A stretch of DNA of 64,000 nt from Saccharopolyspora oryzae (GCF_027853915.1 NZ_JAQGLA010000008.1:1-64000), one strand, 5' to 3'; counted from the stretch's first letter, positions 52,930 to 61,593 are shown. Translations and numbers: made by a program. The notes: generated by a model not told the origin, from the letters alone.

Positions 52930-53790
52930 TCAGCTGTAGTCGTAGAAGCCCTTGCCGGTCTTCTTGCCCTTCAGACCCGCGTCGACCATGCGGCGCAGGA
53001 GCGGCGGGGCCGCGAAGTTCGGGTCGCCGTACTCCTCGAACATCGAGTCCGCGATCGCCTTGAGCGTGTCCAGGCCGACCAGGTCGGACAGGCGCAGCGG
53101 GCCCATCGGGTGGGCGCAGCCCAGCTGCATGCCCTTGTCCACGTCCTCCGCGCTGGCGTAGCCGCCCTCGACCATCCGGATCGCCGACAGCAGGTACGGC
53201 ACCAGCAGGGCGTTGACGATGAACCCGGAGCGGTCCTTGGCCCGGATGGTCTCCTTGCCCAGCTGCTCGGTGGCGAACGCCGAGGCGCGCTCGACCGTCT
53301 CCTCCGAGGTCAGCAGCGACGGCACCAGCTCGACGAGCTTGAGCACCGGGACCGGGTTGAAGAAGTGCACGCCGAGCACCTGCTGCGGGCGGTTGGTGGC
53401 GCCGGCCAGCTTAGCGATCGGGATGGACGAGGTGTTCGACGCCAGGATCGCGTCCGGGTCGGACACGGTCTTGTCCAGGTCGGCGAACAGCTTGGTCTTG
53501 AGCTCCTCGTCCTCGGCGATCGCCTCGATGACCATGTTGCGGTCCTCGAGGTCGGCCAGGGACGTGGTGAAGCGCAGGCGCTCCTGCGCGGCGTCGCGCT
53601 CGGCCTCGGTGAGCTTGCCGCTCTGCACCGCGCGGTTCAGCGACTTCCACAGCCTCGTGCGGCCGGCGCGGGCGGCTTCGTCGCTGACCTCGCAGACGAT
53701 CACGTCGAGACCGGCGCGGGCACCCACCTCCGCGATGCCACCGCCCATCTGCCCGCCGCCGACGACTCCCAGGCGTTCGATCTTCGTCAC
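52930..53790 (-). CDS. 3-hydroxybutyryl-CoA dehydrogenase
   Basis: This 286-aa NAD(P)-dependent enzyme interconverts 3-hydroxybutyryl-CoA and acetoacetyl-CoA. The Rossmann motif GVVGGGQMGGGIAEV, catalytic His and Glu regions in GVHFFNPVPVLKLVE, and the C-terminal domain with RSGFIVNALLVPYL and GPLRLSDLVGLD are all present. Length is standard for FadB2/Hbd. GTG 53790 has AAGGA at seven bases; GTG 53793 is one codon longer. It stands alone, followed by a convergent operon. Confidence 0.94.
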   Translation of the reverse strand: MTKIERLGVVGGGQMGGGIAEVGARAGLDVIVCEVSDEAARAGRTRLWKSLNRAVQSGKLTEAERDAAQERLRFTTSLADLEDRNMVIEAIAEDEELKTKLFADLDKTVSDPDAILASNTSSIPIAKLAGATNRPQQVLGVHFFNPVPVLKLVELVPSLLTSEETVERASAFATEQLGKETIRAKDRSGFIVNALLVPYLLSAIRMVEGGYASAEDVDKGMQLGCAHPMGPLRLSDLVGLDTLKAIADSMFEEYGDPNFAAPPLLRRMVDAGLKGKKTGKGFYDYS

Positions 53791-53914
53791 CACACGATCC
53801 TTCCCGCTTCCGGCTGCACTGCCGCTGCACGGCGTTCGTCCGCCCGATCATGTCAAAAACAGCGGTTACCGACCGGTAAACAGTGCGCTAGACCACGTCG
53901 CTAGCGCAGCCTGG

Positions 53915-54006
53915 TTCATACATGAGATCGGGATCCCGCAGCCAGGCGGCGCCTGAGGTTCCGCCACCCGCACCGCCATGCAGAACGAGCACGTCAGACA
54001 GGCACG
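53915..54006 (-). repeat. Dispersed palindromic element, diverged half copy
   Basis: Read on the minus strand it carries GGCGGTGCGGGTGGCGGAAC and then ends at CATGTATGAA, the palindrome centre. It shares the outer CTGTCTGA block with the full copy at 38331-38518. It fills part of the 354-bp gap 53791-54144, which holds no credible gene. Confidence 0.75.
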
Positions 54007-54016
54007 AGGAGGGCGA

Positions 54017-54058
54017 CGCGGAGCCGGTCCCTAAGCCCCCACGGCTCCCGGCTCCGCG
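54017..54058 (-). terminator. Hairpin downstream of the Fpg/Nei gene
   Basis: Perfect 11-bp arms CGCGGAGCCGG and CCGGCTCCGCG with a 20-nt loop, 87 bp after the glycosylase stop. Confidence 0.55.
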
Positions 54059-54144
54059 CGGTCGAACCCCCCGATCCGACCCTGACCCCCGAAACAAGTT
54101 CAGGTTACCGCACTGTCCGTGCATGAATGCATGCGCTCCGAACA

Positions 54145-54933
54145 TCACGCATGTTGACAGGCCGGGCACCACAGCGTGCCGCGCCCGCCGACCCGCGTCT
54201 TGCGCAGCGCCGTCGAACAGCGCGGACACCGCGGGTCGGGCTCGTCGCGGTGCCCGGTCAGCCAGGACGCGTCGTCCGGCACCCGACCGGCGCGCACGGC
54301 GTCGCGCAGCATCGCGCGCATCTCCCGGTGCAGCCCGTCGAGGTCGTCGCCGCTCAACTCGGTGGTGGCCCGGTTCGGGTGAATCCTGGCCCGCCACAAC
54401 AACTCGTCGGCGCAGATGTTGCCCAGCCCGGCCAGCACGGCCTGGTCCATCAGCGCCGCTTTGACCCCGCGCCGGGTGCGGGTCAGCCGCTCGGCGAACT
54501 CCTCGGCCCCGATCTGCTGCGCGTCCGGGCCGAGCTCGGCCAGCAGTTCGTCCACTTCGTCCTGCCCGCGCGCCAGGTGCAGCCCGGTCAGCTTCCGCAT
54601 GTCGCGGTAGCGCAGCTGCCCGGTGGCGAAGTCGAACACGACCCGATCGTGCTTGTGCAGCTCGACGTCGTGCCCGCACCACTCGAAGCTGCCGGTCATG
54701 CCGAAGTGCGCGAGCACCCACGGCGAGTCCGCGGCCCCGGCGGTCGGCAGCAGCACCCACTTGCCGTGCCGCTGCGGCGCGGCGAAGTACCGGCGCTGCA
54801 ACGCGTTCCGGAACGCCTCGCTGCCCACTCCGCGCAAGACCTGCGCATCGCACACCTGCACGCTGCGCACCTGCCGCTTCTCGACGTGCTGCGCAACCCG
54901 GCGGAAGCCCTCGACGTCCGGCAGCTCAGGCAT
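54145..54933 (-). CDS. Fpg/Nei-family DNA glycosylase
   Basis: This 262-aa base-excision repair enzyme removes oxidised bases and cuts the strand. Pro2-Glu3 (PELPDVEG) form the catalytic N-terminus, Lys58 (HGKW) is the conserved lysine, GLGNICADELLW is the helix-two-turn-helix, and the C-terminal zinc finger is CPRC...CPAC. The ATG must be 54933 because Pro2 is catalytic. It is divergent from a peroxiredoxin by 93 bp, which pairs two oxidative-damage functions. Whether it is Fpg- or Nei-like in specificity is uncertain. Confidence 0.93.
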   Translation of the reverse strand: MPELPDVEGFRRVAQHVEKRQVRSVQVCDAQVLRGVGSEAFRNALQRRYFAAPQRHGKWVLLPTAGAADSPWVLAHFGMTGSFEWCGHDVELHKHDRVVFDFATGQLRYRDMRKLTGLHLARGQDEVDELLAELGPDAQQIGAEEFAERLTRTRRGVKAALMDQAVLAGLGNICADELLWRARIHPNRATTELSGDDLDGLHREMRAMLRDAVRAGRVPDDASWLTGHRDEPDPRCPRCSTALRKTRVGGRGTLWCPACQHA

Positions 54934-55026
54934 GACACCCGGCTACCCACCCGAAGGCCGGAACACCCGGGTTCCGCGCGCCAATACCCTGGTCCGGCCG
55001 GAACTCGAACACGTGGAGGAACCAGG

Positions 55027-55479
55027 ATGCGAGAAGGCGATGCGGTGGCCGACTTCGTGCTGCCCGACCAAGACGGCAACCAGCGCAAGCTGTCCGACCT
55101 GCTGGCCGGTGGACCGGTCGTGCTGTTCTTCTACCCGGCGGCGATGACCAGCGGGTGCACCGCCGAGGCCTGCCACTTCCGGGATCTGGCCGCCGAGTTC
55201 GCCGAGGTCGGGGCGCAGCCGGTGGGGATCAGCGCCGACCAGGTCGGCAAGCAGCGGCAGTTCGCCGACGCGCACGGCTTCTCGTTCCCGCTGCTGTCCG
55301 ATGTCGACGGGGCGGTCGCCCGGCAGTTCGGCGTCAAGCGGCGGTTCGGGCCGATCCCGGTCAAGCGGCACACCTTCGTCATCGACGAGCAGAGCCGGGT
55401 GCGGGCGGTGATCCGCAGCGAGTTCCGCATGGCGGCGCACGCCGACGAGGCGCTGGCCGTTCTCAAGCGGCAGTCATAG
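55027..55479 (+). CDS. Peroxiredoxin, BCP/PrxQ type
   Basis: This 150-aa thiol peroxidase reduces hydrogen and organic peroxides. The peroxidatic Cys44 lies in YPAAMTSGCT and the resolving Cys49 is five residues later, the atypical two-Cys pattern of PrxQ. GGAGG is seven bases from ATG 55027. The C-terminal region (VKRHTFVIDEQSRVRAVI) is typical. It ends just before a full copy of the dispersed element. Confidence 0.94.
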   Translation: MREGDAVADFVLPDQDGNQRKLSDLLAGGPVVLFFYPAAMTSGCTAEACHFRDLAAEFAEVGAQPVGISADQVGKQRQFADAHGFSFPLLSDVDGAVARQFGVKRRFGPIPVKRHTFVIDEQSRVRAVIRSEFRMAAHADEALAVLKRQS

Positions 55480-55480
55480 A

Positions 55481-55660
55481 GGGTTTTCCATCCTCGTCCT
55501 GCGTGGCGGTGCGGGTAGCGGAACCTCAGCGCCCGCCTGGACTCCGGGTGCCCGACTTTATGTATGCCAATACACGGCAGTCGAGCCGTCCTCGCCAGGC
55601 GAACGCTGAGAACCCGCAGCGGCGCAAGCTGCGAGGGTGGGCTATGCGCCTCCGGCGCAT
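55481..55660 (+). repeat. Dispersed palindromic element, full copy 2
   Basis: About 180 bp between convergent genes. Outer arms GCGGGT and ACCCGC, middle blocks CCTCAGCG...CGCTGAG and CGCCTGG...CCAGGCG, and the centre TGTAT-GCCA-ATACA (55561-55574) form one long imperfect hairpin. A separate hairpin ATGCGCC-TCC-GGCGCAT follows (55643-55660 region). One frame reads a peptide with AVRVAEPQRPPGLRVPDF in both full copies, but there is no ribosome site, so I treat it as non-coding. Confidence 0.85.
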
Positions 55661-55726
55661 GCGACCCTCACCGCGCGGCGCCGATCGTGCTATTCGCAGT
55701 CGCAGGCCGAACAGGATGAAAAAGGC

Positions 55727-56365
55727 TCATAGCGACCCGCGGGCCAGCGGTGCGCGCCAGCCGTAGCGCAGGGCCAGCAGGCGCACCACGACCGCCAGCA
55801 GCGCGGCGATCGCGCTGGTGATCGGGGTCAGCGTGCCGGTGATCGCCAGCAGCGCGACGATCGCGCTGCCCAGCAGTGCCGGCACCGCGTAGATCTCGCT
55901 CTCCGGGTGCAGCAGCGCCGGGATCTCCCCCGCCAGCACGTCGCGGATGGCTCCGCCACCGATGGCGGTCGCCGCGCCCAGCGCGATCGTCGCCCACGGC
56001 TCCATGCCGTAGTTGAGCGCTTTGACGCTGCCCGCCACGCAGAACACGCCCAGGCCGATCGCGTCGAAGAACAGCACGAACCGGCGGATCCGGGCCAGCC
56101 GCGGATGCCAGAAGAACACCGCCACCGCGGCGATCAGCGGCGTGCCGAAGTACGAGAGGTCGGTGAAGGCCACCGGCGGCACCGCGCCGATCACCAGGTC
56201 CCGGAACACGCCGCCGCCGAGCGCGGTCACCTCCGCCAGCACCACGATGCCGACGATGTCGAACCGCTTGCGCACGGCGAGCAGCGCCCCGGAGAGCGCG
56301 AACGCGAAGATCCCGATCAGGTCCAGGACTTCCTGCACCAGCGGGTTGAGGATCGCGGTGACCAC
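55727..56365 (-). CDS. TRIC/UPF0126-family membrane protein
   Basis: This 212-aa protein has seven predicted spans built as a repeated three-helix unit; GGGVFRDLVIG (residues ~50-60) and GGGAIRDVLAG (~136-146) are the paired glycine motifs of prokaryotic TRIC cation channels. It probably conducts K+ or other monovalent cations. GTG 56365 is the only start that keeps the first helix. The stop faces the peroxiredoxin across the dispersed element. Confidence 0.9.
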   Translation of the reverse strand: MVTAILNPLVQEVLDLIGIFAFALSGALLAVRKRFDIVGIVVLAEVTALGGGVFRDLVIGAVPPVAFTDLSYFGTPLIAAVAVFFWHPRLARIRRFVLFFDAIGLGVFCVAGSVKALNYGMEPWATIALGAATAIGGGAIRDVLAGEIPALLHPESEIYAVPALLGSAIVALLAITGTLTPITSAIAALLAVVVRLLALRYGWRAPLARGSL

Positions 56366-56406
56366 CGGTCGGTTCTACCCCTCCACCCCACCGGTCCACC
56401 AGCCGG

Positions 56407-56745
56407 TCAGCCCGCTTCGGAGGCCTTGGCCGCGATCGCGCGGAGCCCGGCGACGATGTCGTCGGCGCTGGGCGCGCTGTCCGGGTCGACCAGCCACTGG
56501 ATCGCCAGCCCGGCCTGCAGCGCATAGTAGAGCGAGCCTATGGTCCTGGCCTGCTCGTCGTCGACGGTGTCCTCGTCCACTCCCTCGAACATCGCGACGT
56601 TGCCGGTGCGCGCCGCCTGGATCCCCCGGCGCAGCTGGTCCCGGATCTCGGGCACGTGGTCGACCTGCGCCATCAGGTCGAACGAGGCCGCCCACAGCCC
56701 CCGGTCCGCCTGCAAGCTCTCAGGCCTGACCCGACCGCGGGCGGC
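56407..56745 (-). pseudogene. TetR regulator remnant (C-terminal domain only)
   Basis: The open frame encodes about 110 residues matching the ligand domain of a TetR protein (GLWAASFDLMAQVDHVPEIR and later AQVD/AGLAIQWLVDP), with no HTH. Upstream it runs into a stop inside the 45-bp repeat, and there is no credible start codon. It was probably once divergent from the monooxygenase whose 5' end is also missing. Confidence 0.8.
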
Positions 56746-56767
56746 TCACCACCGCCCGCGGTCACCG
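56723..56767. repeat. 45-bp direct repeat, copy 1
   Basis: Identical to 57635-57679. It includes the GCC-TGA that ends the monooxygenase in copy 2 and an 11-bp-arm hairpin (56734-56744 with 56752-56762). It sits exactly at the junction of two truncated genes. Confidence 0.9.
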
Positions 56768-56768
56768 C

Positions 56769-57641
56769 GAAGCGACCCGGCACGACGTCGAGTACCGGTT
56801 CGACGAGACGATCATCGGCATCGAGCAGACCAGCGACGGCGTGGTGGCGTCCTTCACCAGCGGCCCGCCGGAGCCGTTCGACGTGGTGATCGGCGCGGAC
56901 GGCCTGCACTCCGGGGTGCGCTCGCTGGTGTTCGGCCCGGAATCGCGGTACCTGCGTGATCTCGGCTTCCTGCTCGCGTTCTTCACGGTGCCGAACCGCC
57001 TCGGACTCGACCGCTGGATGAACGGCTACGCCGAACCCGGGCGCAATGCGATGATCCGCAGCATCCGGGACAACCGGGAGGCGATGGCGCTGCTGAGCAT
57101 CCCGGGCAGCAGCACCGATTTCGACCACCGCGACCCGGCGGGCCAGAAGGCGTTGCTGCGCAAGCACATGCAGCACATGCGCTGGGAAGTGCCGTGGTTG
57201 CTGGATCAGCTGGACAGCACGCCGGACTTCCACCTCGACTCGTGCAGCCAGGTGCACATGCCGTGCTGGTCGGCCGGTCGGGTGGCGCTGCTCGGCGACG
57301 CCGCGTACTGCTCGTCGCCGCTGTCCGGGCAGGGAACCACGCTGGCCCTCGTCGGTGCCTACGTGCTGGCCGGCGAACTGGCCGCAGCGGACGGCGACCA
57401 CGCGACCGCCTTCACCGCCTACGAGGAGAAGATGCGCGACTACGTCGCCGCGAACCAGAAGATGGGCGCGGACAACGCCAAGCACTTCTCGGCGAACAGC
57501 CGCTTCGGCATCTGGGCGCAGCACCAGCTGATCCGGCTGCTGCCGCACCTCCCCCGCAAGTCGCTGGTGGAGCGCAAGATGTCCCGGGTGTTCAACGGCA
57601 TCGAACTACCGGACTACCCGGTCCCAGCGGTGCCGGCCTGA
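56769..57641 (+). pseudogene. FAD-dependent monooxygenase, 5'-truncated
   Basis: About 290 residues of an aromatic-ring-hydroxylase-type flavoprotein remain: the second FAD motif GADGLHSGVRSLVFG and the third GDAAYCSSPLSGQGTTLAL are intact, but the N-terminal ~110 residues with the GxGxxG dinucleotide fold are missing. An in-frame stop lies in the repeat at 56727. A GTG at 56841 could start translation but the product could not bind FAD. The family normally has ~400 residues. Confidence 0.8.
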
Positions 57642-57679
57642 CCCGACCGCGGGCGGCTCACCACCGCCCGCGGTCACCG
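57635..57679. repeat. 45-bp direct repeat, copy 2
   Basis: Original location of the repeat by its content: the last codon and stop of the monooxygenase followed by its terminator. Copy 1 lies 912 bp upstream. Confidence 0.9.
57646..57674. terminator. Bidirectional hairpin between the monooxygenase remnant and the ABC operon
   Basis: ACCGCGGGCGG (57646-57656) and CCGCCCGCGGT (57664-57674) form a perfect 11-bp stem with a 7-nt loop between convergent genes. Confidence 0.7.
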
Positions 57680-57681
57680 GC

Positions 57682-58686
57682 TCAGGCCGGCGGGTTCTCG
57701 CACGTCGGGTTGAGCAGCTTCTGGACGTCGGGGCTGTCCACGTTCTGCTTGGTGATGAGTGTCGAGCCGGTGTCGGTGTCCGGCGACGGGTTCTGCTCGC
57801 CGCGGATCTTGGTCACCGCCGCGTTCACCGCCGCGTAGCCCATCTTGAACGGGTTCTGGGCGATCAGGCCGGTGATCACGCCGTCGCGCAGCGCCTGGAT
57901 CTCGCCTTCCGAGGTGTCCCAGCCGATGATCTTCACCTGGCCGACCTTGCCCGCCTGCCTAACCGCTTCGGCCGCGCCGAGCACGCTGGGCTCGTTGGCC
58001 GCGTAGATGCCGTTGAGGTCCGGGTTGGCGGTCAGGATGTCCTGGGTGACCTGCAGCGCCCGGTTGAAGTCGCTGTCGCTGGACTGCTGCGCGACCAGCT
58101 GCAGCCCCGGGTGCTTGGCCATGCCCTGCTTGAAGCCCTGCGCGCGGGTCTCGTTGGTGCTGGTGCCGGGCTGGAACTCGATGAACGCCACCTTGCCGCG
58201 CCCGCCGAGCTCCTGCGCCAGCACGTCGGTGGCCTGCTCGGCGGCGGCGACGTTGTTGGTGGCGTAGACCGGGACGTCCGGCGGCTGCGGGGTGGTCCCG
58301 GAGTCCATGTTGACCACCGTGGTGCCCTGGCCCTGCGCGGACTTGGTGACGTCGGCCAGCGCCTTGGCGTCGGTCGCGGCGTAGACCAGGCCCTTCACGT
58401 CGCCCTGCGACAGCAGGTCCTGCAGCAGGCTCTGCTGCCCGCTGACGTCGCTCTCGGCGTGCACGCCGTCCCAGTGCACGGTGACGTCCGGCTGCTTGGA
58501 GCCCGCGCACTCCGCACCGACCCGGACCTTCTCCCAGAAGTCGAATCCGATGGCCTTCGGCACCACGGCGAGCTTGATCGGCCCGCCCTGCTGGTTGCCG
58601 CCGCCGGTCTGCTCGCGCACTCCGACGCTGCAGCCGGCCGCCGCCACCGAGACCAGCACGCACGCCGCGGTCAGAACCTTCTTCAT
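57682..58686 (-). CDS. Ribose-type ABC transporter substrate-binding lipoprotein
   Basis: This 334-aa periplasmic-binding-protein family 4 member (RbsB/XylF group) starts with a lipoprotein signal, AAAGC (Cys ~19). IKLAVVPKAIGFDFWEKVRVGAE, VYAATDAKAL, GTSTNETRAQGF and AANEPSVLGAAEAVRQAG are typical. Ligand is a monosaccharide, autoinducer or similar. GGGAG lies seven bases before ATG 58686. It is the last gene of the operon and is separated from the permease by a 44-46-nt perfect palindrome, unlike the overlapping genes upstream. Confidence 0.92.
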   Translation of the reverse strand: MKKVLTAACVLVSVAAAGCSVGVREQTGGGNQQGGPIKLAVVPKAIGFDFWEKVRVGAECAGSKQPDVTVHWDGVHAESDVSGQQSLLQDLLSQGDVKGLVYAATDAKALADVTKSAQGQGTTVVNMDSGTTPQPPDVPVYATNNVAAAEQATDVLAQELGGRGKVAFIEFQPGTSTNETRAQGFKQGMAKHPGLQLVAQQSSDSDFNRALQVTQDILTANPDLNGIYAANEPSVLGAAEAVRQAGKVGQVKIIGWDTSEGEIQALRDGVITGLIAQNPFKMGYAAVNAAVTKIRGEQNPSPDTDTGSTLITKQNVDSPDVQKLLNPTCENPPA

Positions 58687-58731
58687 CCCCGAGCTCCCTT
58701 GCTCCGTCACCAGGATCGCCTGCGGGTTCCG

Positions 58732-58777
58732 CGCGATTTCAATGGAATTTCGACCTCGAAATTCCATTGAAATCGCG
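58732..58777. repeat. Perfect long palindrome with TTTCAATGGAATTT arms
   Basis: Arms of 22 bp (58732-58753 and 58756-58777) with only CC between them, in the 124-bp space between permease and binding-protein genes. As RNA it forms a very stable hairpin that could protect the downstream mRNA or reduce read-through. Its core is the same as the arms at 47008-47134. Confidence 0.85.
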
Positions 58778-58810
58778 GAGGACCCGGCGCGCAGGCCCGT
58801 GCACCTTCGC

Positions 58811-59821
58811 TCATCCGGCGTCGCCGCCGAGCTTGCGCCGCTGGTAGCGGTCCCACCAGACCGCCAGCCAGATGATCACGCCGATCAGCACGTTCTGGTA
58901 GAAGGTGCCGATGTTGAGCTGGACCGCGCCGTTGCGGATGACCGCCACCAGGAAGGCTCCGATCAGCGAACCCAGCACCGTGCCGCGACCGCCGAACAGG
59001 CTCGCGCCGCCGATCACGACCGCGGCGATGACGTCCAGTTCGAGGCCCTCGCCGAAGTTCGGCTGGCCGGAGTTGATCCGCGACGCCGCGATCATGCCGC
59101 CCAGCCCGGCCAGCGCACCGGAGAGCACGTAGACCAGGGTCGTGTAGCGCTTCACCGGCACGCCGGACAGCCGCGCGGCCTCCATGTTCGAGCCCATCAC
59201 GTAGGCGTAGCGGCCCAGCCTGGTGCGGGTCAGCACCAGGTGCCCGAGCACCGCGACCACCGCGATGAGCACCACCGGGATCGGGATCGCGTTGATGACG
59301 CCCTGCCCGAGCAGCCGGAAGGACTCCGGCGCGCCGAACACCGCGACCGCGCCGGTGGCGATCAGCACCAGTCCCCGGCCGACGCTGAGCATGCCCAGCG
59401 TGGCGATGAACGGCGGCAGCCCGACCACCGACACCAGCAGCCCGTTCACCAGGCCCGCCACCGCGCCGACGGCGAGACCGCCGAGGATGCCGATCAGCGG
59501 GTTGAACCCGTACTCGGCCATCAGCAGCACGCCGACCACCCCGGACAGGGCGGCCACCGAGCCCACCGACAGGTCGATGCCGCCGGTGATGATCACCAGC
59601 GTCACGCCGACCGCCATCACCGCGTTCACCGAGGTCTGCGAGCCCAGGTTGAACAGGTTGTCGGCGGTCAGGAACGACGGCGCGATGATCGACAGCACCA
59701 CGAACACGACGATCAGCGCACCCGCCGCGGCGACCTGCGAGACCGCGCCGGACATGCGGTCGCCCAGCGCACCGAGCAGGCCGCGGTCCGATGTGGACGG
59801 ATCGGTGGTGCGATCAGTCAT
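58811..59821 (-). CDS. Ribose-type ABC transporter permease
   Basis: This 336-aa protein has eight to ten membrane spans and the RbsC-family segments NLGSQTSVNAVMAVGVTLVIITGGIDLSVGS and GGASLFGGRGTVLGSLIGA. It forms a homodimeric channel. The ATG overlaps the ATPase stop by 8 bp. The C-terminal tail is basic. Confidence 0.93.
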   Translation of the reverse strand: MTDRTTDPSTSDRGLLGALGDRMSGAVSQVAAAGALIVVFVVLSIIAPSFLTADNLFNLGSQTSVNAVMAVGVTLVIITGGIDLSVGSVAALSGVVGVLLMAEYGFNPLIGILGGLAVGAVAGLVNGLLVSVVGLPPFIATLGMLSVGRGLVLIATGAVAVFGAPESFRLLGQGVINAIPIPVVLIAVVAVLGHLVLTRTRLGRYAYVMGSNMEAARLSGVPVKRYTTLVYVLSGALAGLGGMIAASRINSGQPNFGEGLELDVIAAVVIGGASLFGGRGTVLGSLIGAFLVAVIRNGAVQLNIGTFYQNVLIGVIIWLAVWWDRYQRRKLGGDAG

Positions 59822-61337
59822 CGTTGCCCCCGTTCTCGACGTTGCGGGCTCCGGTCGCCAGCGCGACCACGCGTTCCTCGGAGAACTCCGCGCGGCCGAC
59901 CTCGCCGGTGATCCGGCCGCCGCGCATGACCAGGATCCGGTCGCACATGTTCAGCAACTCCGGGAGATAGCTGGAGATGAGCACCACCGCCGCGCCCCGC
60001 GACGCGAGCGAATCGATCTGCTGGAACATCTCCGACTTGGCGCCGACGTCCATGCCGCGGCCGGGTTCGTCGAAGAACAGCACCTCGGCGCCGGTCTCCA
60101 GCCAGCGCGCCAGGACCACCTTCTGCTGGTTGCCGCCGGAGAGCTGGCGCACCGGTCGTCCCACCCACGGCACCCGGATGCGCAGGCTGTCGCGTTCCCG
60201 TTCGGCGATGCGGTGTTCGGCGGCCAGGTCGATCAGCCCAGCGCGCATCGGCAGCTTGGCCATCGTGATGTTCTTGTCCACGCCCAGTTGCAGGGCCAGC
60301 CCGTCGGCCTTGCGGCTCTCGGTCAGGTAGCCGATCCCGGCGGCGATCGCGTCGGCCGGGCCGCGGATGCGCAGGGGCTCGCCGTCCAGCTCGATGGTGC
60401 CCGCATCGGGCAGTTCCGCGCCGAACACCGCGCGCGCCAACTCGGTCCGCCCAGCGCCGACCAGCCCGGCCAGGCCGACGATCTCGCCGGCGCGGACCTC
60501 GAAGGACACGTCGCGCACCGCGTCGTCGCGGGTGAGCCCGGAAACCCGCAGCCGCACCTCGCCGGGCTCGTTGTAGGTGCGCGGGTAGAGGTTGGACACG
60601 TCGCGGCCGACCATGAGCTGCACCAGCTGCGCTTCGTCCAGTTCCGCCACCGGTCGGGTGGCCACCACCGCGCCGTCGCGCATCACGGTGACCCGGTCGC
60701 CGATCTCGAAGATCTCGTCCAGCCGGTGCGAGATGTAGAGGACCGCGATGCCCTTGGCGGTCAGCTCCCGGACGATGCCGAACAGCTCTTCGGCCTCGCC
60801 CTCGGTCAGGCTCGCGGTCGGCTCGTCCAGGATGAGCACTTTCGCCTGCACCGCAAGGGCTTTCGCCAGTTCGACGCGCTGCTGCTCCGCTGTGGACAGC
60901 TGCGCGACGCGACGTGCCGGGTCGATGTCGAGCCCGACCTCGGCGAGCAGTTCGCGGGCGGCGCGGCGTTCGGCGGACCGGGAGATCCACCCGCCGCGGC
61001 CGGGTTCGTGGCCGATGAACAGGTTCTCCGCCACCGACAGGTCCGGGGCCAGCGCGAACTCCTGGTGCACCATCGACACGCCGAGCCGACGCGCCGCACC
61101 GGGACCGTGGTGCTCCACGCGCGCACCGTCCAGTTCGACGTACCCGCGGCTCGGCGGTTCGACCTGCGCGATCAGCTTCATCAAAGTCGACTTGCCCGCG
61201 CCGTTCTCGCCGGCGAAAACGTGCACCTCACCTGGCGGAACGCTCAGCGTGACGTCCGATACCGCCACCACTCCCGGGAACGACTTGCCCACGCCGTGCA
61301 GCGCCACAGCGGGGCGGAGCTGGTCGGTGGACGTCAC
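59814..61337 (-). CDS. Ribose-type ABC transporter ATP-binding protein (two ATPase domains)
   Basis: This 507-aa protein has two fused nucleotide-binding domains, as in RbsA/MglA. The first has Walker A GENGAGKST and signature LSTAEQQRVELAKAL; the second has the degenerate P-loop region GLVGAGRTEL, signature LSGGNQQKVVLARWL and Walker B FFDEPGRGMD. This pattern is normal for the family. GTG 61337 has GGAGG five bases upstream. It is the first gene of the operon; no sugar kinase or regulator is adjacent, so the sugar is not identifiable. Confidence 0.93.
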   Translation of the reverse strand: MTSTDQLRPAVALHGVGKSFPGVVAVSDVTLSVPPGEVHVFAGENGAGKSTLMKLIAQVEPPSRGYVELDGARVEHHGPGAARRLGVSMVHQEFALAPDLSVAENLFIGHEPGRGGWISRSAERRAARELLAEVGLDIDPARRVAQLSTAEQQRVELAKALAVQAKVLILDEPTASLTEGEAEELFGIVRELTAKGIAVLYISHRLDEIFEIGDRVTVMRDGAVVATRPVAELDEAQLVQLMVGRDVSNLYPRTYNEPGEVRLRVSGLTRDDAVRDVSFEVRAGEIVGLAGLVGAGRTELARAVFGAELPDAGTIELDGEPLRIRGPADAIAAGIGYLTESRKADGLALQLGVDKNITMAKLPMRAGLIDLAAEHRIAERERDSLRIRVPWVGRPVRQLSGGNQQKVVLARWLETGAEVLFFDEPGRGMDVGAKSEMFQQIDSLASRGAAVVLISSYLPELLNMCDRILVMRGGRITGEVGRAEFSEERVVALATGARNVENGGNDD

Positions 61338-61593
61338 GCGTGCCTCCTCAGATCCGCGTTGATCGTTCCTCGGGCTCGCAGTGCGCCGGATCATACCCAC
61401 AACACCGACCCCGAGAAAGGGTTGGAACGAAGCCAAGTATTCGATTACCAGCCACCTCACGACAGCAGTTCGAACACCGCTCGGCAAGCCGCCGGAACCA
61501 GCAGTTCGGGTATTCGTGAACCCCGGGACGGCCGGGATCCGTAAGCTCGAAAGGGACGAATGCGCGATCACGTGGACTGGAGGCCGATAGCCC
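61338..61593. other. Divergent intergenic region upstream of the ribose-type operon and the kinase
   Basis: A 256-bp space. AT-richer stretches occur near 61370-61400 and 61430-61450, but I see no clear -35/-10 pair, operator palindrome or coding frame. Confidence 0.4.
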
